Counted from the first letter of the stretch, positions 16,743-25,639 are shown. The stretch: 64,000 nt of DNA from Niallia sp. XMNu-256 (GCF_036670015.1 NZ_CP137636.1:474501-538500), one strand, 5' to 3'. Numbers and translations: made by a program. The notes: generated by a model not told the origin, from the sequence alone.

Positions 16743-16823
16743 TAAGAACAAGTCTTCCTATTCATGATTTTCTCTCATTAGGAAATACTGAAATTACAGT
16801 ATGCATAATGGAGGATAGGGATG

Positions 16824-17627
16824 ATGCCTGAATTACCAGAAATGGAAACGTATCGAACATTATTGGGTACTTTAATTGGCGGCCAAAAGATTACAGATGT
16901 TGTGATACAACGGGAAAAGTCTATTAATGTACCGGTAGATCAATTTACTAAGCAAATTTCTAACCAGACGATTAAAACGATTTCTAGGCGGGCTAAGTAT
17001 TTGATTTTTCAGTTGGGGGATGGTTCTTACTTACTGTTGCACTTGATGCTCGGCGGATGGATGTTTTTTGGCAAAGAGGAAGATAAACCAGATCGGACTA
17101 TTCAAGTACGATTATCGTTTGGAGACCAACATTTATTTTTTATTGGGTTGCGTTTAGGCTACTTGCATCTTTTATCATCTGACATGGTCAACAAAGAGTT
17201 AGAGGATATGGGACCTGAACCGCTTGATCCTCAATTTTCAATAGATGCCTTTCAACAGTTGATGGAAAAAAGAAAAGGAACACTTAAAACTACATTAATT
17301 AATCAAGATGCGCTCGCTGGCATAGGGGGTGGATATTCCGATGAAATCCTTTGGCATGCCGAGCTTCGGCCGGATAAAAAGGTTAACGACCTTGATGGTC
17401 AGCAATTAACCCGCCTCTATCATTCGATTCAGTTTATCCTTCAAAGAGGAATCAAGCAGGGCGGTTACATGGAAAATCCGCTATATAAAGGGGACGGCAA
17501 AACAGGAGGCTATCAATTTTATGTTCATGCCAGAGAAGGGGATGAGTGTTCGCGCTGTCATGCTCGTATTGTCATGGAGAAAATTTCTTCACGTAAGGCT
17601 TATTTTTGTCCAAACTGCCAGCACTAA
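16824..17627 (+). CDS. Fpg/Nei-family DNA glycosylase/AP lyase
   Basis: The mature protein starts PELPEMETY. The N-terminal proline is the catalytic Schiff-base residue of MutM/Nei enzymes, so ATG 16824 rather than ATG 16821 must be the start. Other marks are ISRRAKYLIFQL with the conserved lysine, LHLMLGGWMFFG, the helix-two-turn-helix TTLINQDALAGIGGGYSDEILW, and a C-terminal zinc finger CSRCHARI...FCPNCQ with the preceding conserved Arg. It removes oxidised bases and nicks the resulting AP site. The finger lacks the usual Thr after Arg (SSRKAYF) and DALAGIGGGY replaces the usual IAGIGNIY, so this is a paralog rather than the canonical MutM. A second repair gene follows by 67 bases. Confidence 0.9.
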   Translation: MPELPEMETYRTLLGTLIGGQKITDVVIQREKSINVPVDQFTKQISNQTIKTISRRAKYLIFQLGDGSYLLLHLMLGGWMFFGKEEDKPDRTIQVRLSFGDQHLFFIGLRLGYLHLLSSDMVNKELEDMGPEPLDPQFSIDAFQQLMEKRKGTLKTTLINQDALAGIGGGYSDEILWHAELRPDKKVNDLDGQQLTRLYHSIQFILQRGIKQGGYMENPLYKGDGKTGGYQFYVHAREGDECSRCHARIVMEKISSRKAYFCPNCQH

Positions 17628-17694
17628 AAAACATTAGCCACGGTTTAGGTCAATCTTATTTAACTATTTCATTTATTTATAAGGAGGTGTTCTT

Positions 17695-18528
17695 ATGAGG
17701 TTTGGCTGCCATCTTTCCATTAAAAATGGATATTTAGCTGCAGCGAAAAAGGCATACGGAATGAAGGCTGCCGCATTTCAATATTTTCCCAAAAACCCAC
17801 GAAGCCTATCAATTAAGGAATTTGATAAAGAAGAAGCAGCAAATTGTAAGGCTTTTTGTGAGGAAAAAGGAATCCTATCTGTTAGTCATACTCCGTATCC
17901 CACGAGTCTCACTCCTCATAATGCTGAGATACGCAGTCAAATTGTTCGGTCTCTACTGAATGACTTGGAGATTGCAGAAGCTTGCGGATCGATTGGAGTG
18001 GTCGTTCACTTTGGTAAACACCTCCCAAAAATCTCTTTGCTGGAGAGCTACCAACTAATGATTGAAATGCTAAACGAGGTGCTGGGCCAGTGGGAAGGTC
18101 ACGTTAAACTTTTACTGGAAAATAGTGCCGGATCACCTGGGGGGATTGGGACGACATTAGAGGAACTTGTCCAAATTCGAAAGCTTTGCCATGAGCCAGA
18201 AAAAATAGGCTTTTGCTTTGATACTTGTCATGCGTTTTCCTGCGGATTATGGGATGGAGATAATTGGCTGGAAGTCACAGAAAAAGCTGCAGAACTAGGT
18301 TATTTTAAAGAACTTAAAGTTGTGCATTTAAATAATTCTAAATATCCATCGGGAGAAGGAAAGGATCGACACGCTCCCATTTATGGACCGGGCTACATCA
18401 AAGAGACCCAATTTGATGAGTTGCTGAAAACTCCAGCACTAAAACAAATCCCCTTTATTCTTGAAACCCCTAAAGAAGAAATCACGCATGAAAAGGAGTT
18501 ATCCTTGTTAATGGAAAGATGGGCATAG
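17695..18528 (+). CDS. Endonuclease IV-like AP endonuclease (TIM-barrel)
   Basis: A 277-residue AP-endonuclease family 2 TIM barrel. The zinc-ligand motifs are all in place: HTPYPTSLTP, VVVHFGKH, LLLENSAGSPGGIGTT (Glu), GFCFDTCHAFSCGL (Asp and His), VVHLNNSK and KDRHAPIYGPGYI, ILETPKE (last Glu). It cuts 5' to abasic sites. The N-terminus MRFGCHLSIKNG is divergent from the main Nfo of Bacillus (YqfS), so this is probably an accessory copy. It lies behind a Fpg/Nei-type glycosylase whose AP-site product it would process; the pair forms a small repair unit. ATG 17695 after TAAGGAGGTG. Confidence 0.88.
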   Translation: MRFGCHLSIKNGYLAAAKKAYGMKAAAFQYFPKNPRSLSIKEFDKEEAANCKAFCEEKGILSVSHTPYPTSLTPHNAEIRSQIVRSLLNDLEIAEACGSIGVVVHFGKHLPKISLLESYQLMIEMLNEVLGQWEGHVKLLLENSAGSPGGIGTTLEELVQIRKLCHEPEKIGFCFDTCHAFSCGLWDGDNWLEVTEKAAELGYFKELKVVHLNNSKYPSGEGKDRHAPIYGPGYIKETQFDELLKTPALKQIPFILETPKEEITHEKELSLLMERWA

Positions 18529-19158
18529 TGAATTGCAAATTAATCAATTAATTAAAGGATGCCAATAGGAGACTTTTGATGAAAGAATTTAAGTGTGTGG
18601 ATCAAGCAAGATGCTCCTTTTTTATTTAAAACACAATAATTTTATAAAAGGTTCCTACACATTTAAAAGTGAGGAACTTTATTACGTTATCCCCATCCGA
18701 TTAAAACTATTTTCCTCTTCTTAGCCGTTTTTTGCTGTTATCGTGGTCTTGATAACATCAATTTTCCTATTCCTAGTTGTTATTTGCTGTTATCGCCATC
18801 TTGATAACGGCAACCTTCCAATTCCTGGCTGTTATTTGCTGCTATCGCGGTCCTGATAGAGGTAACTTTCCCAATTCCGGCAGCTTTTTGCTGTTATCGC
18901 CATCTCGATAACGGCAACCTTCCAATTCCTGGCTGTTATTTGCTGCTATCGTGGTCCTGATAGAGTCAACTTTCCCAATTCCGACAGCTTTTTGCTGTTA
19001 TCGCCACCCGATCCTTGTTTTTAGTTAAATGGATTAGGTAAAAGGTACAGATATAGGTGTGTTTCAATAAAATAATAACCTAATTCAATATTTTTTTATT
19101 GAAAAACGATAAATAATGTATTAGAATCAAATATGAAATAATGAAATGAGGTGTATTT
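18529..19158. other. 630-bp intergenic region carrying a tandem array
   Basis: Between the AP endonuclease and yoaS. The middle is occupied by the 52-bp array (18709-19008). The flanks are AT-rich with no further gene. Confidence 0.7.
18709..19008. repeat. 52-bp tandem repeat array, about 5.7 units
   Basis: The anchor TTTGCTG occurs at 18731, 18783, 18835, 18887, 18939 and 18991, exactly 52 bp apart each time. Each unit contains an inverted repeat, GTTATC ... GATAAC, with an 8-base loop. Two unit types alternate (GTTATC/GATAAC and GCTATC/GATAGA), so units 18783-18886 and 18887-18990 are near-copies as 104-bp dimers. The period is not a multiple of three and the units carry stops, so the array is not coding. 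No variable spacers are present, so it is not CRISPR. Confidence 0.95.
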
Positions 19159-19650
19159 ATGAAAAATGGTTCAACACTCTTTTTAAAATTAGCGTTATTT
19201 GTAATAGGTATTCCCGTTTTGGTCCTATGCATCTTTTTATTGCCACAGCTAGCGAACACGGCATTTAGAGAAGCTGCAAACGGAGCCTCATTAGGTTATA
19301 TGGTCCTTGGTATATTAGTGATTATGTATGTTTCCGCGATACCGTTTTACATTGCATTGTATCAAGCGTTTAAGCTTTTAAGTTATATTGACAAGAATGA
19401 AGCTTTCTCGCAAGTGTCTGTAACAGCGCTAAAGAAAATCAAAAACTGTGCCATCTCCATCAGTAGCTTGTATTTGGTCATTATCCCGTTTGTTTTTATC
19501 ATAGCGCAGTGGGATGACGCGCCTGGTCTTGTATTAATCGGCTTGGTTGTTATTGGTGCTTCCCTCGTGATCGCAGTCTTTGCAGCTGTTCTCCAAAGGC
19601 TATTACAACAAGCAATTGATATTAAAAATGAAAATGATTTAACGGTCTGA
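19159..19650 (+). CDS. yoaS: DUF2975 membrane protein YoaS
   Basis: A 163-residue protein with four membrane helices (about residues 8-28, 44-68, 95-118, 125-150) and the DUF2975 signature LLSYIDKNEAFSQVSVTALKKIK between helices 2 and 3. It is followed 9 bases later by a small XRE regulator, the usual partner of DUF2975 proteins, in the same order as yoaS-yozG-yoaT of B. subtilis. The biochemical role is unknown; the pair may act as a membrane-linked regulator. ATG 19159 after GAGGTG. Confidence 0.88.
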   Translation: MKNGSTLFLKLALFVIGIPVLVLCIFLLPQLANTAFREAANGASLGYMVLGILVIMYVSAIPFYIALYQAFKLLSYIDKNEAFSQVSVTALKKIKNCAISISSLYLVIIPFVFIIAQWDDAPGLVLIGLVVIGASLVIAVFAAVLQRLLQQAIDIKNENDLTV

Positions 19651-19659
19651 GGTGAGAGA

Positions 19660-19875
19660 ATGGCAATTATCGTGAATCTTGATGTGATGTTAGCTAAAAG
19701 AAAAATGAGTGTAACAGAGCTTTCGGAGAGGGTTGGTGTAACGATGGCTAATATTTCCATATTGAAAAATGGAAAGGCTAAGGCCATTCGCTTCTCTACG
19801 TTAGAGGCAATTTGTAAGGCATTAGATTGCCAGCCAGGAGATATATTAGAATACAAAAATGATGAGGAAGCGTAA
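19660..19875 (+). CDS. yozG: Small XRE-family regulator YozG
   Basis: A 71-residue protein made of one Cro/C1-type HTH (VMLAKRKMSVTELSERVGVTMANISILKNGKAKAIRFSTLEAICKALDCQPGDIL, given here only as the span residues 9-64). It starts 9 bases after yoaS with its own GAGGTGAGAG site and is surely co-transcribed with it. It is expected to repress its own operon. Confidence 0.9.
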   Translation: MAIIVNLDVMLAKRKMSVTELSERVGVTMANISILKNGKAKAIRFSTLEAICKALDCQPGDILEYKNDEEA

Positions 19876-19951
19876 GGTTAATTTCATAGAAGCAGATATG
19901 TTTTTAAAATAGGTTCCTTTTGTTATTAAAGTTATAAAAGGGGAGTTCTAT

Positions 19952-20773
19952 ATGAATATTACGATTCAAAAGGAATCTCAAAAAAGGTCATCAAAGATCC
20001 AAATTATAAAATCGTTTAAACAACTTGTTCATTTTGGTTGGGAGCAGGCTCTATCTTGTTTGTTCCCAGTTGTTATTTTTTCCGCCTTAGCCATTACACA
20101 AATCGTGCCGCTTCCAATCCTGCCAAGGTATGACTGGCTGCTCATTATCTTCCTTCTCATGCAATGGTGGATGGTGCGTTCTGGGCTTGAGACACGGGAT
20201 GAGCTAAAGGTTATCACCCTATTTCACCTAATTGGTCTAGCTCTTGAAATCTTCAAAGTACATATGGGCTCTTGGTCATATCCAGAGGAAGGCTATTTTA
20301 AAATCTTAGGAGTGCCCTTGTACAGTGGTTTCATGTATGCAAGTGTAGCGAGTTATCTTTGCCAAGCATGGAGAAGGTTAAAGGTTAATCTTGTAAAGTG
20401 GCCTCCGTTTATAGTAGTCGTTCCTTTAGCAGGAGCTATTTATTTTAATTTTTTTACCCATCATTTCTGGATTGACGTTCGCTTATGGTTAGCTGGGCTA
20501 GTCATGATCGTGTTTTGGCAAACATGGGTCACATTTGTGGTAAATGGAACGCGTTATCGGATGCCGCTCGCACTATCCTTTGTTTTGATCGGATTTTTTA
20601 TTTGGATTGCAGAGAATATTGCCACCTTCTTTGGAGCTTGGGAATATCCAAATCAAACAGATGCATGGAGTCTCGTTCACTTAGGAAAGGTGAGTTCATG
20701 GATATTATTGGTGATTGTCAGCTTTTTGATTGTAGCAACGTTAAAGCAGGTTAAGGGAAGGAAAAATGAATAA
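19952..20773 (+). CDS. yoaT: DUF817 membrane protein YoaT
   Basis: A 273-residue protein with seven or eight membrane helices. Marks of the DUF817 family are FGWEQALSCLFPV, LEIFKVHMGSWSYPE, GVPLYSGFMYASVASYLCQAW and the charged-aromatic ENIATFFGAWEYPNQ. It is the third gene of the yoaS-yozG-yoaT neighbourhood, 76 bases after yozG. Function unknown. Confidence 0.87.
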   Translation: MNITIQKESQKRSSKIQIIKSFKQLVHFGWEQALSCLFPVVIFSALAITQIVPLPILPRYDWLLIIFLLMQWWMVRSGLETRDELKVITLFHLIGLALEIFKVHMGSWSYPEEGYFKILGVPLYSGFMYASVASYLCQAWRRLKVNLVKWPPFIVVVPLAGAIYFNFFTHHFWIDVRLWLAGLVMIVFWQTWVTFVVNGTRYRMPLALSFVLIGFFIWIAENIATFFGAWEYPNQTDAWSLVHLGKVSSWILLVIVSFLIVATLKQVKGRKNE

Positions 20774-20795
20774 GTTTTACAGGGGGGGATAGAAA

Positions 20796-21557
20796 ATGGC
20801 AATGAAAATTCCTTTATTCAATCAAAGTCAACCGAGAGAATCCAAACTGAATCAGGAGAGTCATATTCCAGAACATATAGCCATTATTATGGACGGAAAT
20901 GGCCGCTGGGCTGGAAAACGTGGGATGCCTCGATTTGCGGGCCATAAAGAAGGGGTATCAACCATTGTAAAAATTGTTAAGGCAGCCATCAAATATAAGG
21001 TTAAGGTATTGACGCTTTATGCGTTTTCAACAGAAAACTGGAAACGTCCAAAGCCTGAAATAGATTTTATATTGCGGCTTCCTAAGGAGTTTCTCGATAT
21101 TTATTTGCCAGAACTTATATCCAACAATGTACGTATTAACGTAATTGGTGATATGGAAAAGCTCCCATCCTATTCAAGAGAAGCTGTACAGTATGCGGTT
21201 GATCGTACAAGGGATAATGGCGGCCTTCAGCTGAATTTTGCGCTTAACTATGGAAGCAGGCATGAGCTTTTGAACGCCATGAAAAAAATACTCACAGATA
21301 TAAATGATGATAAATTAACTTGGGATGAACTAGACGAACAGCAGGTTTCAAGATACCTATATACAGCAGGACTTCCAGAGCCTGATTTGCTTATTAGAAC
21401 AGGCGGGGAAAAACGGCTCAGCAATTTTCTCCTTTGGCAGCTAGCCTATACGGAATTCTGGTTTACGGATGTGCTGTGGCCTGATTTCTCCGAGACGGAA
21501 TTCCTGGATGCATTGGAAGAATACCGGCAACGCAAAAGGAGATTTGGTGGCATTTAA
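20796..21557 (+). CDS. uppS: Isoprenyl transferase (undecaprenyl diphosphate synthase type)
   Basis: A 253-residue cis-prenyltransferase. HIAIIMDGNGRWAGKRG carries the catalytic Asp that binds the allylic diphosphate; GHKEG, YAFSTENWKRP, the LNYGSRHEL loop and RTGGEKRLSNFLLWQLAYTEF follow in order. It condenses isopentenyl units to make the lipid carrier of wall synthesis. The usual frr-uppS-cdsA context is absent, so this is likely a second copy. An N-terminal extension of about 20 polar residues precedes the core. ATG 20796 after AGGGGGGGATAG. Confidence 0.93.
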   Translation: MAMKIPLFNQSQPRESKLNQESHIPEHIAIIMDGNGRWAGKRGMPRFAGHKEGVSTIVKIVKAAIKYKVKVLTLYAFSTENWKRPKPEIDFILRLPKEFLDIYLPELISNNVRINVIGDMEKLPSYSREAVQYAVDRTRDNGGLQLNFALNYGSRHELLNAMKKILTDINDDKLTWDELDEQQVSRYLYTAGLPEPDLLIRTGGEKRLSNFLLWQLAYTEFWFTDVLWPDFSETEFLDALEEYRQRKRRFGGI

Positions 21558-21660
21558 ACGAGTAAAAAATAGAATGTTGGAGATGGGAACTAGTTCAGAT
21601 TCCTTGCAGGTCATTTATTTATATTTAATAAAAATTATTATCTAGATCTATCAATTTTGA

Positions 21661-21711
21661 TAAAAAGGGGCCTTTACCACAGATATAAGGTGGTATAGGC
21701 CCCTTTTTTTA
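21661..21711 (+). terminator. Terminator after uppS
   Basis: AAAAAGGGGCCT (21662-21673) pairs with AGGCCCCTTTTTTT (21697-21710); the inner TACCAC/GTGGTA arms extend it. Confidence 0.9.
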
Positions 21712-21812
21712 TCATGCTACACAACGTATCATGTATGTAAACCTAGGTTTCTAGGAAAATATGAATCAAAATGGTATAACTTTCATCATAAGAGCATAAG
21801 GAGGAATGGATT

Positions 21813-22385
21813 TTGACACTAGGTGAAAAAATAAAAGAGTTTAGAAAGAAAACAGGTTTATCACAGGAACAGTTGGCGGATAAATTGAGTGTGTCAAGGC
21901 AGGCAATTACCAAATGGGAAAATGACAGGGGCATTCCTGATATTACTAATTTGCAATGTCTTGCTAACTTATTTGATGTGAGTATTGATTCATTAATTAA
22001 TAACTCTAAAAATATTACAACTATCGTAAATAAAGAAGATATTGAAATAGATACATATAAGATTACCGGAAAATGCCGTTCCAAGTACGATGCAGTGGTA
22101 AAAGATAAATATCAAGCTGCTGAAACCATATATCCCCTAATACGAAGGAAAAAATTAAATTTGGCACAAGAAATTGTTGATTTTATTGTCCAGCCTGGTG
22201 TTCTGCATGTTGCGGATGCACTTAACGATATGTCTGCGTACTATTTGGTTGAAACCCATAACAAGCAGCTGCTAGTGCAGGTGACGAAAACATATATCAA
22301 GGGAAAAGAATTAAACATTAAATTTCATTCAAAAAAATGCATAATTGACGGCCATGTTTTTAAAAAGGCTACATACACACTCTAA
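21813..22385 (+). CDS. XRE-family regulator with an unrecognised C-terminal domain
   Basis: A 190-residue protein. Residues 1-65 are a standard XRE HTH (LGEKIKEFRKKTGLSQEQLA, VSRQAITKWENDRGIPDI). Residues 66-190 are an alpha/beta stretch I do not recognise. The start is TTG 21813 behind AAGGAGGAAT. It stands alone; possible targets are its own promoter and the 53-residue ORF downstream. Confidence 0.85.
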   Translation: MTLGEKIKEFRKKTGLSQEQLADKLSVSRQAITKWENDRGIPDITNLQCLANLFDVSIDSLINNSKNITTIVNKEDIEIDTYKITGKCRSKYDAVVKDKYQAAETIYPLIRRKKLNLAQEIVDFIVQPGVLHVADALNDMSAYYLVETHNKQLLVQVTKTYIKGKELNIKFHSKKCIIDGHVFKKATYTL

Positions 22386-22487
22386 TACCCCGTGTTTTAT
22401 TAATCCATAAAATTATTGGTATTGAAAAGGGAATACAGTGAAATATAAACATGTAAAAAAATTTCAATTCAATTGGGGGATTAGGAA

Positions 22488-22649
22488 ATGGAAAAGGAAA
22501 ATAATGATCTAAACGAACTGATAAAAAATAGGGAAAACAGTGAAACTCTTGAAATTAGTTCAACAGGGTATGGATTAGAATCGGTTACACACGAAGCAAA
22601 GGAAAATAAACAGATCGATCGTAACCCGTCAGATTGTGGAGGTTTGTAA
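22488..22649 (+). CDS. Candidate 53-residue hydrophilic small protein
   Basis: ATG 22488 to TAA 22649, preceded by TTGGGGGATTAGGAA, a plausible ribosome site. It is highly charged (17 Asp/Glu/Lys in the first 40 residues), has no hydrophobic segment, and ends in PSDCGGL. It resembles no family I know. It is followed by a good terminator, which supports a real transcript. Confidence 0.4.
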   Translation: MEKENNDLNELIKNRENSETLEISSTGYGLESVTHEAKENKQIDRNPSDCGGL

Positions 22650-22708
22650 GGTAACAGAAGGAAGATGCCGGCCGTTCAAAAAAATTTAGGAATCGCTCTT
22701 GCGCCAGA

Positions 22709-22751
22709 TAGGGTCAGTACCTCAACATTCGAGGGACTGATCCTTTTTATT
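22709..22751 (+). terminator. Intrinsic terminator
   Basis: GGGTCAGTACCTC (22711-22723) pairs with GAGGGACTGATCC (22731-22743, one mismatch), then five T residues. The arms are similar to those of the terminator at 4048-4104. Confidence 0.85.
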
Positions 22752-22902
22752 ACTTCAAATGTTTCGAGACTTTGTAATATTTCTGAGAAAAAAAGAGGAG
22801 TATAGGGGATCGTGTCGAATTATATTTTGTTAAAGATTCAGTTTATTGATATTTTTATGAGCAAAGAGGAATCTTAAAAATATAGAATGATGGGGGATTC
22901 AT

Positions 22903-23943
22903 GTGAGAAAATTAACAGGTTTTATTATGGCTCTAATCACAATCGGTCTAATATTAACTGGTTGTGGAAATGCAGAGCAAGAACAGTCTAACAAGGACGA
23001 TCAGAGCACTGAGAAAGACTCCGTTAATATCGGAATGTTGAAATTAACTAGTTCGGCGCCACTTTTCATAGCTTTAGAAAAAGGCCTTTTTGAAGAAGAA
23101 AACATTAAGGCTGAGGCAACTTGGTTTGAAGCAGCACAACCGATTGCCGTAGCGACAGCAGGAGGCAGCGTGGATGTAGGTGCGACTGGAATTACAGCTA
23201 GCATTTACAATATGGTTGCAGGAGGACAGCAGCTTTGGATTGTAGCTGATAAAGGACGTGAGGAAGAAGGGTATTCATCAACGGCCTTAATGGTAGCGAA
23301 CGATTCGGATATTACGAAAGTAGAAGAACTGAAAGGGAAAAGAGTTGGAATTACACAAACAGGTTCAACGTTCCATTATATGGCAGGCAGGGTTCTGGAA
23401 AACCATGGATTAACATTAGATGATATTGAACTAGTTCCGTTAAATAGCATTCCAGGACTGATGGATTCCTTGAAAGGAAAACAAGTAGATGCTGTTCTAT
23501 TGAATGAACCAAACATTTCAATTGCTGTGGAAGAAGGCTATGGGAAAGTGATTACCCAAGTAGGGGAGGAAATCGATTACCAAACCTCAGCGATCTTTTA
23601 TTCACCAAAGTTTGCTGAAAATCGAGATTTAGCTGTTCGTTTTATGTCTGCCTATGAGAAGGCTGTGAAATATTATCATGATGCTGTACTAATAAAGGAA
23701 AACGGGGAACTGGTAAAGGGTGAAAATTATGATGAAGTTATCAACATCATTGCCAAATATACCGACCAGGAGCCAGCCTTAATTGAAAAAGGTCTACCTT
23801 ATATTGAACCAAAAGGAAGATTATTAGAGGAAGATATTCAAACACAGATCGATTGGTACGCTGAGAAAAAATTGATTGAGAATAAGATTGATAGCAGTGA
23901 GATTGTGAATACAGAATTTCTAGAAGAAGCCTTGAAAAAGTAG
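22903..23943 (+). CDS. SsuA/NMT1-type ABC transporter substrate-binding lipoprotein
   Basis: A 346-residue lipoprotein with lipobox LILTGC (Cys21). The mature part is an NMT1/SsuA-like binding protein (SAPLFIALEKGLFEEENI, DVGATGITASIYNM, GKRVGITQTGST, LLNEPNI). Such proteins deliver alkanesulfonates, taurine, nitrate or thiamin-pyrimidine precursors. The pocket does not decide between these from reading alone. First gene of a three-gene importer operon; the ATPase gene starts 7 bases later. GTG 22903 after GATGGGGG. Confidence 0.87.
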   Translation: MRKLTGFIMALITIGLILTGCGNAEQEQSNKDDQSTEKDSVNIGMLKLTSSAPLFIALEKGLFEEENIKAEATWFEAAQPIAVATAGGSVDVGATGITASIYNMVAGGQQLWIVADKGREEEGYSSTALMVANDSDITKVEELKGKRVGITQTGSTFHYMAGRVLENHGLTLDDIELVPLNSIPGLMDSLKGKQVDAVLLNEPNISIAVEEGYGKVITQVGEEIDYQTSAIFYSPKFAENRDLAVRFMSAYEKAVKYYHDAVLIKENGELVKGENYDEVINIIAKYTDQEPALIEKGLPYIEPKGRLLEEDIQTQIDWYAEKKLIENKIDSSEIVNTEFLEEALKK

Positions 23944-23950
23944 GAAGTGA

Positions 23951-24736
23951 ATGGACATCATGAGAATCGTCGTAGAAAATGTAGGAAAAACCTTTGTTGA
24001 CTCTAAAAAACACGAGGTAACGGCTTTAAAGGATATTAATTTTTCAATTGGGGAAGAAGAATTTGTCGTTCTTGTCGGTCCAAGTGGATGTGGCAAATCA
24101 ACCCTTTTAAATATTGTGGGCGGCCTCATGTCGCCCAGTACGGGGCAAGTGTATTTTGAAGGAACAACAGGGAAGGATCCTAAATTAGGCGTTGTGTTTC
24201 AGGAAATTGCTTTATTTCCTTGGCGGACCGTTTACGAAAATGTGATTTACGGTCTAGAGGAAAATGGGAATAGTAAAAAGGAGTGCCAAGAAAAGGGTAA
24301 ATATTATATTGATATGGTAGGACTAACTGGGTTTGAAAAAGCTTATCCGAAACAGCTATCAGGGGGAATGAAACAGCGTGCTGGAATTGCCAGAGCTCTA
24401 TCCGTGGAACCTGATTTGTTATTAATGGATGAACCTTTTTCAGCTTTGGATGCACAAACACGAACGCTTATGCAGGAAGAGCTGCTTCAAATTTGGGAAC
24501 GAACCCGATTAAGCACCTTGTATGTCACGCATAATATTCAAGAAGCGGTTGCTTTGGCTGATCGGGTAATTGTGTTGTCGCGACACCCTGGACAAATTAA
24601 AAGTGTCATTCATATTGATTTGCCAAAAATGGAGCGTCAACAAGAGCAGTACCGTGAACAATTCGAGCATTATTCCAATGAGATTTGGAATTTAATACGC
24701 CATGATGCGCAAGAAGCGTTAAAGGAGGCGTATTAA
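23951..24736 (+). CDS. SsuB/TauB-type ABC transporter ATPase
   Basis: A 261-residue ATPase with Walker A GPSGCGKST, Q-loop VFQEIALFPW, signature LSGGMKQRAGIARAL, Walker B LLLMDEPFSALD and H-loop TLYVTHNIQEA. The RTLMQEELLQIW segment after the D-loop is typical of the nitrate/sulfonate/taurine subfamily. It lies between the binding protein and permease genes and ends on the base before the permease ATG. Confidence 0.92.
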   Translation: MDIMRIVVENVGKTFVDSKKHEVTALKDINFSIGEEEFVVLVGPSGCGKSTLLNIVGGLMSPSTGQVYFEGTTGKDPKLGVVFQEIALFPWRTVYENVIYGLEENGNSKKECQEKGKYYIDMVGLTGFEKAYPKQLSGGMKQRAGIARALSVEPDLLLMDEPFSALDAQTRTLMQEELLQIWERTRLSTLYVTHNIQEAVALADRVIVLSRHPGQIKSVIHIDLPKMERQQEQYREQFEHYSNEIWNLIRHDAQEALKEAY

Positions 24737-25528
24737 ATGCAAGAATCAAGAACGATTATTAAAAATAAGGTAGATTTTCTTGATAAGAAAGTTCCACGCT
24801 ATGCTCCCGTATTGGGAATCATTGGAATCCTTATCGTATGGGAGATCGTTTGCAAATTGCAAATTGTTCCTCCGTTATTTCTACCAGCGCCAACGGCCAT
24901 TTTACTAGCTGGCTGGGACATGATTATTTCGGGAGAGCTTCATCAAAACCTATTAGCAAGTCTTTACAGGATTGTAGGTGGTTACTTTATCGGAGCTATC
25001 GTTGGAATCATTATAGGACTGATTCTCGGTTTTTCAAAGTGGGCAGATGCCATTCTAAATCCGATTGTTTATTCCATTTATCCAATTCCAAAAATTGCCC
25101 TATTGCCACTCATTATTTTATGGTTTGGAATCGGAGAAATGCCAAAAGTTGCAATTATTGCACTTGGGGTCTTTTTCCCGGTAGTGATTAACACGTATTC
25201 AGGTGTAAAAAATGTCGATTCGATTCTCATTAAAGCGGCTGTCACATTTGGCTCGAATCACTTTAATGTCATACGAAAGGTCATCTTGCCAGGTGCTCTG
25301 CCAACAATCTTTGCCGGATTGAGATTATCTGCAGGTACATCACTATTACTTCTTGTCTCTGCTGAAATGATTGCAGCAAAGAATGGGATTGGGGCAATGG
25401 TTCTGCACTATGGAAATTTGATGGTCATCACTAAATTAATGGTTGGGGTCCTAGTCCTCTCTCTCCTCGGTCTACTCTTTAACAAAGGATTACACTGGCT
25501 TGAAGGAAAACTTCTACCGTGGAAATAA
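24737..25528 (+). CDS. SsuC/TauC-type ABC transporter permease
   Basis: A 263-residue permease with six membrane helices and the EAA-like loop IKAAVTFGSNHFNVIRKVILPGALPTIFAGLR. It completes the importer encoded from 22903. The stop codon (25526-25528) lies inside the end of a dispersed structured element in reverse orientation. Confidence 0.92.
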   Translation: MQESRTIIKNKVDFLDKKVPRYAPVLGIIGILIVWEIVCKLQIVPPLFLPAPTAILLAGWDMIISGELHQNLLASLYRIVGGYFIGAIVGIIIGLILGFSKWADAILNPIVYSIYPIPKIALLPLIILWFGIGEMPKVAIIALGVFFPVVINTYSGVKNVDSILIKAAVTFGSNHFNVIRKVILPGALPTIFAGLRLSAGTSLLLLVSAEMIAAKNGIGAMVLHYGNLMVITKLMVGVLVLSLLGLLFNKGLHWLEGKLLPWK

Positions 25529-25576
25529 AGTGAAACTTCCATAAGTGGGGGCTTTCCTGTCCGTTTAGCCTGATAA
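25525..25576 (-). repeat. Deletion derivative of the TTATCAGG...CACTTTAT element (copy 4)
   Basis: Read on the minus strand it begins TTATCAGGCTAAACGGACAG and ends in CCCCCACTTATGG, AAGTTTCACTTTAT. These are the two ends of the long element seen at 30131, 36113 and 52492, joined with the middle lost. It overlaps the permease stop codon. Confidence 0.7.
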
Positions 25577-25579
25577 AAA

Positions 25580-25623
25580 GTAGCCTGACACTATTTAGAA
25601 ATAGATGGTGTCAGGCTTTTTTA
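25580..25623 (+). terminator. Terminator of the Ssu-like operon
   Basis: AGCCTGACAC (25582-25591) pairs with GTGTCAGGCT (25608-25617), then six T residues. Confidence 0.9.
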
Positions 25624-25639
25624 CTTTATTCAGCAAATG

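Larger units (their letters stand above)
22386..22902. other. 517-bp region between the XRE gene and the Ssu-like operon
   Basis: Holds one short candidate gene (22488-22649) and a terminator (22709-22751). No riboswitch fold (TPP, SAM, cobalamin) was recognised upstream of the importer. Confidence 0.5.

Noticed and set aside
18709-19008. CRISPR array or coding repeat
   Set aside because: Same reasons: no spacers, period not divisible by three, stops in all frames.
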